This document shows positions 22,646-32,776 of a stretch of DNA of 64,000 nt, in pieces. Below the pieces are notes generated by a model. That model was not told where the DNA came from. It was given only the letters and a program-made list of their open reading frames with translations, and did no database searches. The stretch is from Hanleya hanleyi. Taxonomy: Eukaryota > Mollusca > Polyplacophora > Lepidopleurida > Hanleyidae. A program made the translations under genes and the position numbers. The stretch's first letter is position 1. Each line of letters begins with the position of its first letter. The DNA lies in assembly GCA_036873755.1 (NCBI GenBank), contig JAVTVY010018969.1, positions 1 to 64,000 of the forward strand, read 5' to 3'.

Positions 22646-23968
22646 CAGTCTTTTCGATGAGCAAATGAAGGGCGAGTTGTAAATCACTCTCCTGAAATGC
22701 TTTGGGGGAGTGGTCGCTCTCCTTGTCAATTGCTCACCCAAAACATTACTGGGAGAGCTATCACTCTGCTGGGATGAGTGATAAAATGCTGTAAAATAAA
22801 CTGCTATTAAAAAACTTCAATGAAGCTATTTTAATTATTAATTTATCTTTTTTTAGAAAATAATGAACCAAAAAAAATGTAAATATCTTCCACAATCTGA
22901 TTATTTCAAAGACGAATTAAAAAAAGTTCTTACAGATAATGAACTTTGAGTTTATATTCAGATTTGAACTTTTTTTCAAATTTTCTGTTCACCTATTACT
23001 TAGTATAATTTAAATGGAATATATTTATCAATTTTATGTAATTTTCAGTTTTTTAATAAATTTCCAATGTACATGTATGTAACTTATTCTAAATATTTTG
23101 AACTTGGTATATACTATTTTTCGTCTGATTCGCGATGATGCCACAGTGTTGTTTATTTTTAGAATTTACAATTCAAATCAAATCAATTTTACTGGGTTCA
23201 TCTTTCTCGGACCCAGAATGTACAAGAATGGATATTCCATGGGTCTTTCTCTCAAACTGCCTCAAGATATTACTCTTCGTTATGGAATTTTTTGGCCGCC
23301 TCGCGGAGATTAGGATGTTCGGTGATCTTGTCTTATACCGTGCACACAGCTTGCACCAGACGAATGTGACGTACTGCCGACCATCTGTCTCCTCGGTTGT
23401 AAAACCAATGTGTTGTTGAACGGCTGTTCCCCAGTTGTTGAATTTCAACTCCACTTTGTTTTCTTTCGGAATGCCTGCCATCGCTAAAGAGACGATACAA
23501 GAAATGTTCAACAGGATTATCGCGGAGGCTGCATGTCAAAAAACGCTGATCTCTCGCAGCTCTCGTCGGTACAACAACAACAAATACAAACTGCCTGCCC
23601 AGAGATAACACGTGCTCGCTAATTTCCCTGTAACAGATGATGAACCAATGATCGTGCTCGTTGTGTCCTTAATAAGCCAATCGTGCATCACTTTGCAAAA
23701 GGTTTTTGGTCAGGACGTTCGCGATATGCGCATGTCAAAAGTCTAAGTTTATTTCCGCTTTCTGTTTGCCGTTTGTCGGTTTGAGTTTATATCGGAGGTA
23801 CGCTCGTTGGAAATTAAAGTTTTACGTGAGGCGATTCTATTGTTTTATGATACCATTTTGCTGGATTTCGTTACAATTATGGGCGGGTGATAAATCGGTC
23901 GCCTGGAGGTCTTTGGGCGTGTGTGGGCGCGAGCGCGAGCGATCGCTCGCCCTTCCTCGCAAAGACTG
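22646..23968. mobile_element. hAT-like transposon with 5-bp target duplication, inside the LINE
   Basis: Termini CAGTCTTTTCG (left) and, reversed, CAGTCTTTGCG (right). The flanking AATGT (22641-22645, 23969-23973) is duplicated. Removing the element restores the LINE reading frame across the site (KSN followed by VGLSPSF). Inside on the minus strand (23173-23511) is a zinc-finger-like relic. The right end is very GC-rich (GGGCGCGAGCGCGAGCGATC). Classical hAT elements make 8-bp duplications; a 5-bp group is recognised in repeat classifications. Confidence 0.85.
23173..23511 (-). pseudogene. Zinc-finger fragment of a hAT-like transposase
   Basis: A 112-codon frame with KVELKFNNWGTAVQQHIGFT, then YVTFVWCKLCARYKTRSPN and SNILRQFERKTH. 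A WCKLC cysteine pair with a following His reads like the N-terminal BED-type finger of transposase-derived proteins of the ZNF862 kind. No catalytic part follows, so this is a remnant within a non-autonomous element. Function as a separate gene is unlikely. Confidence 0.5.
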
Positions 23969-25527
23969 AATGTAGGTCTCAGTCCTTCCTTCACTGTTTC
24001 GAGAGGGGTGCATCAAGGCAATGTATTGAGTCCCCTTTTATTTAATATATACATAAATGATATTTTCCCAGAGATCCAGACAAGTGGGATGAATTAGTAT
24101 CTTGTTTAGCATATGCAGATGATTTAGTACTCCTTTCAACTACTGAAGAAGACCTGCAACTCAAACTGGACAGGCTTCAAGCATATTGTCAAAAATGGGG
24201 TCTATCAATTAACATAAAGAAATCCCAAGTGGTTATCTTTGGACAAAATCAATGTATCAAACATTTTTTCCATATTAATGGACTTGCTCTTTTGTGTGTT
24301 AATAATTATAAATACTTGGGTCTACATTTACACAGTAATGGTAAATTCAATAAGGCAGTAGACAACCTCGCCAATAAGGAATAGTTTAAACTTATACGAT
24401 ATTAACATTAATACCAGCTGTAAACTGTTTGACAGTTTAGTTAAGCCCATCTTGCTGTATGGCTCGGAAGTCATTGTCGGATATAGGTTAGGTCAACAGT
24501 CTTTAGAGGATGCCATGTTCAATCATAATATCAAATTTTGCAAGCATCTTCTTGGTGTTCACTCAAGATCTGTGAACTTGGCAGTGCTGGGAGAACTAAA
24601 TAGAACCCCACTAATACTGTCATCAATTATGAACAGTTTAAATTTTTTCTTTCATATTTTAAGTGCAGACCACTCATCATTACTGTATAAGGCATACCTT
24701 GAACAAATTGAAGAATGCAGACTGCATAACAGTCATAATTGGGTAAACTACATTAAACTTCTTTTGGAAAATCAGAGTTGTAGACTTCCTAAAGCCACCA
24801 ATAAATACATATTTAATTATCTTTTCAAGTTATATTGCAGAAAATGGAAAGAATCTATTAACAAGATGAGTAAATTGGACACCTTTAGGAAAATTAAACC
24901 AAATTTGGTAGAAATATCAGAAGGTGGTAGTATCTTGAATATTCCCAACAAAAATCATTGGTCGGCTTTATTCAAGCTGCGAATCAGTGCCCATCCGCTC
25001 CGTATTGAGCGTGGCCGATTTAAAAAGGGCACAACTAGAGACGAACGTCTATGCACCCACTGTGGGGTGATCGAAACAGAATTGCATTTCTTATTAGAAT
25101 GTATATTTCATAGGGATAGACGTGTCAGATTATTTTCGGTGGTAAATTTCAGAGCTCCTGGCCTACTAGACAGCGATATCAATTCCGTATTTGTAGATTT
25201 AATGTGTAATACTGACCAAGTTATTTTGAACGCAGTTGCAAAATATACCTATGAATCCTTTAGTCAATACACATGAGCAGCAATGTTTCATATTATAGAA
25301 TAGTACAGGTATGACCAGAAGTTCATAAAAGTTTTTATGGACTTCTGGTATTACTATTGGTCAATCAATATCCGGTGGGATGCAGCCTATCATGTTTATA
25401 CATGTAGGTTCTCACATATTTAAATGCTTGTACTTTATTGTCTCTTATAAATGCTGTGTTCTTTTGCCTTTGGCCTTAACAGTATAGTTGTGCAAATAAA
25501 CTTTGAACCTTGAACCTTGAACCATTA

Positions 25528-26667
25528 GTCTAGACAAATTGTTAGTATTATGTAAATATTTAGGAAGAATGGGCTAATAAGTTTTTTCATTACCGGTACT
25601 TTTCTCCGGGATATCTTCCGTACATAAGCGACAGGTTTCCGCAGCACAATTGTATTGAGGACGAAAAAATCTTTGGAATGTACCTTGTACGCCTCGATGA
25701 GAACGAATCTTTTTTATACCATCCAGGATAATATTAATTAAGTATTTTCTCAACTATTTTTCCCTTTGTTTGACCCACCCGATTACATTTCGATTTTTGA
25801 TTGATTGAAATTGTAGTCTGCTTCCCATTCGGATTTCGCGGCCCATCAACTCAATGTTTCATTTAAATTTCATGGTACATTTCTTCGTTCATTTAAGATC
25901 TCTTGCAGCGCTAGATATTAAAATAAATAATTAAATAATAAATAACAATGAGAGAGCAGAGGGAGATATAAATAGAAGTACTAAAGATTCCATTTCAAGA
26001 TATGTGGTATTTTATATTTTCTCATGTCTCGCAAAACGGGATTCATTTTTTGTTAATTTGAGCTCTAGGCTTAATTTAAAGTGTTACTATTATTGTATTG
26101 GTACTCTAACTTCGTATTGGGGATTAGATCTGAAATGTGAAATGTTGTTCTTTTATTCTGTTGTTATGTATTGCAGGGGGACTTATTTCTGAGTACAAAA
26201 AAATTCATTCATTCGTCTCACAAACAAATAAAAGACGCGGACCATACCAGAATCTTGGGACAACAAGCCATGTAGTTGTTATTATAGTATTTTGAAAATC
26301 AATTCATCTGTAATCACAAATTCGGTAGACTATGGAAGTGACCAGTAGGTGATCACACTTTAGAAGCACTGCACGGGTAGGACTACGTGGTGCGGTTGTT
26401 TACAGGGGCATAGCTCTGCAGGGTCAAAGTTCGCACATTTGGACCACGTGGGGCTTTTCGCCGCGGGAGTAGAGAAAAGAAAGACATGCTTCATATTTCT
26501 TTATCTATCTATACAAATTACAATCAGTACATTTTGTAAACATTTAACTATACGGGTTTCTGAGCCATTCTGTCAGTCATCCAACTTTATTCACAGGCAA
26601 ACAGGTACGGCCGATTAAAGTTTAACTGCAGCAGCGGGCAGTCCACTGCGGTAGTCCAAACTTCGCT
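25528..26667. other. No gene seen
   Basis: AT-rich DNA between the LINE 3' end and the CGTTC block. Open frames are short and without motifs. It may be the remains of whatever element carried the CGTTC blocks, but I see no coding relic. Confidence 0.5.
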
Positions 26668-26815
26668 CACTCCGTTCCATTCATTTCGTTTCGGTTATTT
26701 CGTTCCGGTCAAACTCCGTTCATAATTCGTTCAAACTTCGTTCCGGTTTCAAATTTTTGCGGTCATATTTTAATAACCGAACCGGAACGAATGAAACGAG
26801 TGTAAACATTAACGC
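26668..26815. repeat. CGTTC/GAACG block adjoining the Penelope coding region
   Basis: Starts in the CGTTC orientation (CTCCGTTC, TTCGTTCCGGTC) and, after about 26770, switches to the inverse (GAACCGGAACGAATGAAACG). It ends GTGTAAACATTAACGCAATT, identical to the end of the block at 32940-32963 and the inverse of 21140-21165. Penelope coding sequence begins immediately after it. Confidence 0.7.
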
Positions 26816-27516
26816 AATTGCCTCTGTATCAGCGCCGAGACTTTCTGGGAAAAACTGAATTACCATGGACTCCTCCCTGATGGGTACATGAAAAGAGAAC
26901 GAGCCAAAAATTCTATTAGAGCCATGGCTTGTAACCTGTTAGACTTCAGCGATAAAAGACTCTCCGCAGACTCGCACCGGATACGTGTACTCAAACGTTT
27001 GAAAGAACACTTTGCCATATTGAAACCTGACAAGGGGAGTGGGGTCGTGTTACTAGACAAAGATGTGTATGTCACAACCTTAGAGGAGTCCTTTGGTGAC
27101 ACACGTAAATTCCGTATACTAATCAGAGACCCTACACTGACACAGCTCAGGATGTTCCAAAAATACCTGAGAACCCTAAAGAAGAGAGGCGAGATTAAGC
27201 AGGATGAGTACAATGAAATCAAACCCAAATCAACCAGACCAGCTCGTGCCCATGGCCTTCCTAAAACTCACAAGGAATTTACCAGTGTTCCCAAATTTCG
27301 CCCGATCATCGACACAACTGGCACTACATACTCCGCCGTTGGAAAATTTCTTGCCCGATTACTTAAACCGCTGACAGACAATAAATATTCTCTAAAGGAC
27401 TCATTTGATGCTGTCGAGCGAATACGCGCCATCCCCAAAGACCTCTTTTTGGATGGATACAGATTTGTTTCTTTTGATGTGGAATCGTTATTTACAAATG
27501 CTCCTCTTAAAGAAGT
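26816..27516 (+). pseudogene. Penelope-like reverse transcriptase, N-terminal half
   Basis: Reads AETFWEKLNYHGLLPDGYM, then FAILKPDKGSGVVLLDKDVY, ARAHGLPKTHKEF, KFRPIIDTTGTTYSAVGKF and RFVSFDVESLFTNAPL (RT motif A with its first Asp). These motifs are diagnostic of Penelope-like elements, which prime cDNA from a chromosomal nick and are related to telomerase. The frame is lost at the TA insertion site after KEV. Coding resumes at 31472. The N-terminus is cut by the CGTTC block, so the start is missing. Confidence 0.92.
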
Positions 27517-27951
27517 TACGGTAATTTCCCTAATACTTCGCGATGCAGTGATGAAACTCGCAACTTCAAAAATTGGCTACTTTCGAATTAATTGTCGCGC
27601 TAATTCCAGAAAACCGCTTGTGTTCGAATTATATGTTAGGCTGATATTCATGGAAGATCCAAAATGGCGGACCGCTTCACCGTGATCGTTGTGATCTATT
27701 GATAACCGTGTATTATGTTTGATATCTCTATCATAGTTCATTTAAAAGACTCTGGGCCATCCTTAAAATATGTCAGTTGGCGTAACCCGCCCGCCCCATC
27801 GAAAAGCTACCGACCCAAAAGTTTTTATCAGCCATCTGTCGCCGTAAATGTTTTCTCTTTTTCTTCAAGCATTTCCTGTGTAGTTATTGTCATTAAATTG
27901 CGTAGGTCGTGAATTTGTTCGCCAGAGTTGCAAGTTTCAAGAATGAAATAC

Positions 27952-28207
27952 TGTGATAAAGTTCACTATTCTAGGTTCTATGTGCCCGGCATATTCTTTT
28001 CGGTTCCGCTAGCAGCGAACGTAAACACTTTTATTAATGATGTAAGCGAGTCACGACCGAGTGACATTGTGTAGGACAGAAGGGACTCTTGGCAGACGGC
28101 CGGATTCCCGCTGAGAGAACACGTTGTACTGTTGTTTTGTAGTACAGAAAATACAGTTTTATACAGTTTAAAGCTCATGTCTGTGTTCGAGTATCATTTA
28201 TATAACA
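27952..28207 (+). repeat. 5' LTR of the compact Gypsy element
   Basis: 256 bp, TG...CA ends. It differs from the right LTR at one position that I see (GGCAGACG here, GACAGACG there). The last part (CAGTTTTATACAGTTTAAAGC) may hold transcription signals, but none is clear enough to assign. Confidence 0.92.
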
Positions 28208-28208
28208 A

Positions 28209-28228
28209 TGGTGGCATACGGTGGGATT
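28209..28228 (+). promoter_or_regulatory. Primer-binding site of the Gypsy element
   Basis: TGGTGGCATACGGTGGGATT begins one base after the LTR. Its complement ends in ...CCACCGTATGCCACCA, a plausible tRNA 3' end with CCA and T-arm. The tRNA is not identified. Confidence 0.7.
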
Positions 28229-29753
28229 CGAAACAGCATGGATCCCAGCGATCGAAGTCGCTAATAGTGCATTCCTCAGCCTGGATACAGAATCTTCAAT
28301 GGAAGATCTCCAACAGCTGTTGCTGCCAGATCCGGAGATAGTGGATCAGTCGGGGGTTCACTTCAGCGCAACACTGAAACCCGATGAGAGGGCAAAGATC
28401 CAGTCAATACTGGACGAATACAGTGATGTCCTCAGCGAAGTGCCAGGGAGGACGCATTTGGCTGAACATGTGATCGACACGGGCGACTCTCCACCAATTC
28501 GTCTGAAGCCTTACAGAGTGCCTTATTCCCAAAGAGAGCAGTTAAAAGCAGAGCTTGACCGCATGCTACAGATGGGGGTGATTCAGCCGTCTTCAAGTTG
28601 TTGGTGCTCCCCAGTCGTCTTGGTGAGTAAGAAAGATGGTGGCGTTCGCCTGTGTTTGGACTTCAGACAGCTGAACAAAGTAGCCAAGTTTGATGTGTAT
28701 CCAGTTCCTCTGGTGGAAGAAATTCTAGAGAAGATTGGCCATGCGAAGTACATAAGCATACTTGACCTTACTCGGGGATATTGGCAGATACCCCTAGGAA
28801 GGTCATCCATCGAGAAAACTGCATTTGTGTCCCCATTTGGCGCGTATGAATTTCTCGTTATGCTATTTGGCCTACACAGTGCACCTGGAACATTCCAAAG
28901 ACTCGTCAACCGGGTACTTGACGAATGCGACGGTGTAGAAGCCTACTTTGACGACATAGCTGTTTTCAGTGACTCGCTGGATGAACATTGTGAACATTTG
29001 AGTGGAGTCCTACAGAGGCTCCGAGACGCCAATCTAACTGTTCAACCAAAGAAGTGCAAGTTTGGAAATCGCCAGGCAAAGTATGTTGGTCATGTCATGG
29101 GAAATGGCTACATTTCACCCGATCCCGAGAAGGTGGAAGCTATCCGAGCAATACCCAAACCCCGAACCAAAACAGACATCCGTTCCATGTTAGGGCTCAC
29201 TGGCTACTACCGCAAATTCATGAATAACTACGCCACTCTAGCAGCACCTCTATCTGACCTGACCAGAAAGTGTTGTCCCCAGGAAGTGATGTGGACAGAA
29301 GAGGCAGAGAAAGCATTCAAAAAGCTCAAGGAATGCCTTATGCAGGCACCAGTCTTGGGAGTTCCGGATCCGAATGCGGACTACATCCTCCAGACTGATG
29401 CATCGGACAGAGGTCTTGGAGCCGTACTTAGCCAAATCAAGGAAGGGGAGGAACACCCCATAGCATATGCAAGCAGGAAGTTAAAGCCATGCGAACAGAA
29501 ATACGCAGTCATCGAGAAAGAGTGCCTAGCACTGGTTTGGTCTCTTAAGCAGTTCCACCACTTCCTCTTCGGAAGGCGTTTCACCGTTGAAACTGATCAT
29601 CGACCTCTGACATGGCTGAACAGCAGCAGGAGTAAATCGGGACGCCTCGCTCGTTGGTCTTTGCTACTGCAGGACTACACCTTTGACATAGGCTACAAGA
29701 AGGGAATCTTGAACAACAATGCAGATGGGCTTTCTAGATTGCCAGCTTCATAA
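28221..29753 (+). CDS. Gypsy RT-RNase H polyprotein fragment, open reading frame
   Basis: 510 codons without a stop. The lead segment reads HFSATLKPDERAKIQSILDE and EVPGRTHLAEHVIDTGDSPP, as in Gypsy pol just before RT. RT motifs: SSCWCSPVVLVSKKDGGVRL, LDFRQLNKV, ISILDLTRGYWQIPL (A), FGLHSAPGTFQRLVN (B), EAYFDDIAVFSD (C, both Asp). RNase H: YILQTDASDRGLGAVLSQ, EKECLALVWSLKQFHHF, TVETDHRPLTWL and ILNNNADGLSRLPAS at the end. Protease, integrase and gag are absent. The first codon in frame is GTG inside the primer site; the first in-frame ATG is about 26 codons in, so initiation is unclear. Catalytic residues are intact, so it could be active if translated. Confidence 0.93.
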   Translation: MGFETAWIPAIEVANSAFLSLDTESSMEDLQQLLLPDPEIVDQSGVHFSATLKPDERAKIQSILDEYSDVLSEVPGRTHLAEHVIDTGDSPPIRLKPYRVPYSQREQLKAELDRMLQMGVIQPSSSCWCSPVVLVSKKDGGVRLCLDFRQLNKVAKFDVYPVPLVEEILEKIGHAKYISILDLTRGYWQIPLGRSSIEKTAFVSPFGAYEFLVMLFGLHSAPGTFQRLVNRVLDECDGVEAYFDDIAVFSDSLDEHCEHLSGVLQRLRDANLTVQPKKCKFGNRQAKYVGHVMGNGYISPDPEKVEAIRAIPKPRTKTDIRSMLGLTGYYRKFMNNYATLAAPLSDLTRKCCPQEVMWTEEAEKAFKKLKECLMQAPVLGVPDPNADYILQTDASDRGLGAVLSQIKEGEEHPIAYASRKLKPCEQKYAVIEKECLALVWSLKQFHHFLFGRRFTVETDHRPLTWLNSSRSKSGRLARWSLLLQDYTFDIGYKKGILNNNADGLSRLPAS

Positions 29754-29955
29754 TTTGGCCCTTCTTGACCACACTGTTAACGATCCTGTTTGACATACCT
29801 AGAGAAAGGTGGTAGTTTCAAAACTTCAGTATTCTAGTCATAATTTGTAGTTTTAGAACTTCAGTATTCTAGTCATAATTCGTAGTTTAGAACTTTATAA
29901 TTCTAGTCATAATTTCACAACAGTATCGTGTTTGAAAACCTATAGTTTTCATTTA

Positions 29956-29967
29956 GGCTGGGAGGAA
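29956..29967 (+). promoter_or_regulatory. Polypurine tract of the Gypsy element
   Basis: GGCTGGGAGGAA directly precedes the 3' LTR and would prime plus-strand synthesis. It is short but in the required place. Confidence 0.65.
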
Positions 29968-30223
29968 TGTGATAAAGTTCACTATTCTAGGTTCTATGTG
30001 CCCGGCATATTCTTTTCGGTTCCGCTAGCAGCGAACGTAAACACTTTTATTAATGATGTAAGCGAGTCACGACCGAGTGACATTGTGTAGGACAGAAGGG
30101 ACTCTTGACAGACGGCCGGATTCCCGCTGAGAGAACACGTTGTACTGTTGTTTTGTAGTACAGAAAATACAGTTTTATACAGTTTAAAGCTCATGTCTGT
30201 GTTCGAGTATCATTTATATAACA
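29968..30223 (+). repeat. 3' LTR of the compact Gypsy element
   Basis: 256 bp, nearly identical to the 5' LTR and followed by the AATAC duplication at 30224-30228. Confidence 0.92.
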
Positions 30224-31471
30224 AATACAAAGAAAATATAGTCTACGAAACGAAAGAAAAATCTGCCCTCACGATATGCGTGTTGAAAACTTTTGTGCCT
30301 TACTTCCCTATTTTGAAAGTGAACTCTTCCAATTCGATTCGTCGGGAAGCCTTGTGGGATTACAACACCGGGTCAGTGGAAGTTTCCATTACCGCAATAG
30401 GGATGATAGCCCGACAGTATTGCGACAGTGCCTGCAGTCAGTCGACCATATTTCCCGGCTAAATCTGTACCGTGATGCGGACGTTTGGTTCATTATCCAT
30501 CAAACACGAAGTAAAAGGTGAAATGTCCAGCTTGTCAAGGATTGAAAATACATAAAAACTAAACGTCTAAATTCCTGCAATGATGATCGGGTTGTATAGT
30601 ACATTGACTTGTCTACAACGTCACTCGTGAGATGTCAATGTGACTGACCCAGCGAGGGTGCATATTTTATGTTCGTCCGCTCCATAAAGTTGATTCCTCG
30701 TTGATTATAAACTGGATTATCATGTTGTTGGAAACACTGACGTCTGTCATTTTATTACATGGAAACGTCGTTCTGGATTGGTGAGTGAATAAAACACCAG
30801 CATCCATGTCTGTTGACATCTCCCCGTAGCACAAATGAAATACTCAACTGCTCCCTTTCTGCAGTCAAAATGTATGAGACAGATCATGCACATCTGAAGA
30901 AATGAAATAATGGCTCCCTCGACATAGGAGTTGTGCACAAACTAACTATTACGCCGAAGCCCGGACAGGGACAAGCAGAGGGAAACATTTATATCTTTGT
31001 CCTTCCATATCATCTGTTTATTAAAGAAAATGAGACATCGAAAATATCATTCGAATTGCCGTTAATTTTTTTTCTATTGATCTCGTAGGTGCCTCAAAAT
31101 GGCCAGTTGACGGGCATTTTCGCCTCCTACCTCCTGCTAATGAGAACCCGGTTAGGGACTTCTGATCATAGTTCTATGATATATGGAGAATTCACAACCA
31201 CAAAAGTGAACTTTTGTATTTTATTTCTGTGTCAACGCGTATCGTTAGTCACGATTTAGTTGTACAGAAATTATTCTGAGTAACATATTCACTTTACTTT
31301 CAGCGGCACGAACTCCACGACGAAAACGGGAGTGTTCGAATTTATTGTTTCACAAGTATATTGAAAATGCTCCCGTTTTCGTTTTATTAGGATGGAAAAA
31401 ATCACAACAGGGGAAAAATCAGCCGTTTTCGAATTAAATTTGGAAGGTGAATTATTAGGGAAATTACCGTA

Positions 31472-32587
31472 TAAATATTATCCTTGACCGTATATACAAG
31501 GATAAGATCATTACTACCAACCTCAGTACGCTGGAAAAGTTGATCACAGACTCTTGTACTAAAACACCATTTTCTTTCAACGACATCTTATACCAGCAAA
31601 GTAGATGGTGTGTATATGGGCTCTCCCTTTGGTCCCACGCTTGCCAATATACTAATGACGGAGCTGGATAAATCTGTTATAGACCAACTTATCCTGGATG
31701 GCACACTAAAATTCTACGTCAGCTATGTGGATGACACGCTTGTGCTCGCAAAACCGGATGACTTCAACATTATATTAGATAAACTAAATGCTTTTCACCC
31801 ACAGATTAAGTTTACGGTTGAGGAATTCCCGGACTTCACTGACATACACTTTCTCGACATCAAGGTCAACCATGGACTATCTACAACAATATACAGGAAA
31901 TCTACCAACACCGGACAATACATTCATTTTGACAGTTTTGAACCATGGAAGACAAAAACCGCTTGGATAAGAGCTCTTGTCACTAGAGCTCATAAAATTT
32001 GCTGCGCAACAGCATTATTCAATAGAGAACTGACTCATCAGAACTTTTCTCTCCTGGAACAACTTCTCGCGTTCAATTTCCTCTCGCCTCATTAAAAGGT
32101 TCAAAGATGCACTCAAACAACGCCTACCCCGAAACAGAAAAATGACATTCCCAAAATCTGGCTGAAATTCCCATATGTTGGACCTGAAGGGGAGCGAATT
32201 GTCCAGAGGTACATAAAGAAGATCAAGCGGTTCCTTATCAAACCGGCAATTATAATTGTGCATTGGAAGACGGCCAAAATTAGTGCTATTGTCAATAACA
32301 AGGACAGAACCCCTCTTACATGTATGTATAAAAGTGATGTGATTTATCAATTTACCTGTCCAGGATGTAACCAATCTTATATTGGAAAAACAGAGCGATG
32401 TCTGCTAACACTTATCACTGAACACACAACAGGAAATAGTGAAATTTATTCTCACGTTTATGTCTGCGAAGACTTTCAGTATTGTAAAGATCTGCTTGAT
32501 CTTCCCAATAGACTCGATAATCTGCCTGACTCTTCTCTTTCTCAATTTGTTCTAAATAGCACCAGATTCCGCAGATCAATGGAATGA
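31472..32587 (+). pseudogene. Penelope-like RT C-terminal half and GIY-YIG endonuclease remnant
   Basis: Resumes the element cut at 27518. It reads KIITTNLSTLEKLITDSCTK, FNDILYQQ, a frame jog, then VYMGSPFGPTLANILMTELD (motif B), KFYVSYVDDTLVLAKPD (motif C, both Asp), HFLDIKVNHG and the thumb. A stop near 32095 and frame changes break it. The end has the GIY-YIG-type domain: VIYQFTCPGCNQSYIGKTER with a CCHH-like cysteine pair, then CLLTLITEH and VCEDFQYC. Where GIY-YIG enzymes usually have Arg before the -EH step, Leu is seen, so the nuclease is probably dead. It would normally nick the target to prime reverse transcription. Confidence 0.9.
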
Positions 32588-32776
32588 TTTATTGTTCAAG
32601 GATATCATTGGCCATTCGCCGTAATTGTCCAGAGTTAAATGCTGGGGTTAGAGCCTCTAAAGAACTTCAGTTATTTAGATAATGCCAGATGATCATTTCG
32701 ACAAATGTGTGCTGTTACTGCCCTATTTGTTTTTCTAAACTGTTTAACTTAACTGTTAACCGTTTTTCTATGATTG

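Larger units (their letters stand above)
21853..25527 (+). pseudogene. LINE (non-LTR retrotransposon) reverse transcriptase, broken
   Basis: RT pieces in order on the plus strand: KPISEKEMITAIKQLKNNKS and CGCDSISNEMLKA (to 22167, then stop); a frame with YPNNRGITLNSC; KLYAAFIDLSKAFDSVAH (motif A, about 22490-22550) to 22645. A hAT-like element interrupts 22646-23968. Then come SRGVHQGNVLSPLLFNIYIN (motif B), YADDLVLLSTTEEDL (motif C, about 24110) and YKYLGLHLH. A 274-codon frame (24452-25276) holds the C-terminal domain with a CTHCGVIETELHFLLEC zinc knuckle near its end. No endonuclease domain is visible, so the copy is 5'-truncated. A 3' UTR follows and ends in TTGAACC repeats (25501-25527). 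The clade is not assigned. Confidence 0.88.
27952..30223 (+). mobile_element. Compact Gypsy-type LTR retrotransposon, young, no gag/protease/integrase
   Basis: 256-bp LTRs (27952-28207, 29968-30223) start TGTGATAAAG and end TATAACA. I find a single difference between them. The target duplication is AATAC (27947-27951, 30224-30228), and the intact target is seen at 46250-46275. A primer site starts one base after the left LTR, and a purine tract precedes the right one. The 1.76-kb interior holds only RT and RNase H. It must have moved in trans, or lost the rest before a recent copying event. Confidence 0.93.
27519..31469. mobile_element. DNA transposon with 16-bp TIRs and TA target duplication, carrying a Gypsy insert
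   Basis: Perfect inverted ends CGGTAATTTCCCTAAT, with TA on each side (27517-27518 and 31470-31471). Excising it restores the Penelope frame (KEV-INIILDRIYKDK region). TA duplication points to the Tc1/mariner group or its MITEs. No transposase is visible. Without the Gypsy insert and its duplication the element is about 1.67 kb. Its middle part (27780-27951 plus 30224-30455) is homologous to 46083-46514. Confidence 0.88.

Noticed and set aside
23706..23969. 87-codon plus-strand open frame
   Set aside because: It lies in the GC-rich right end of the hAT-like element and includes the terminal inverted repeat.
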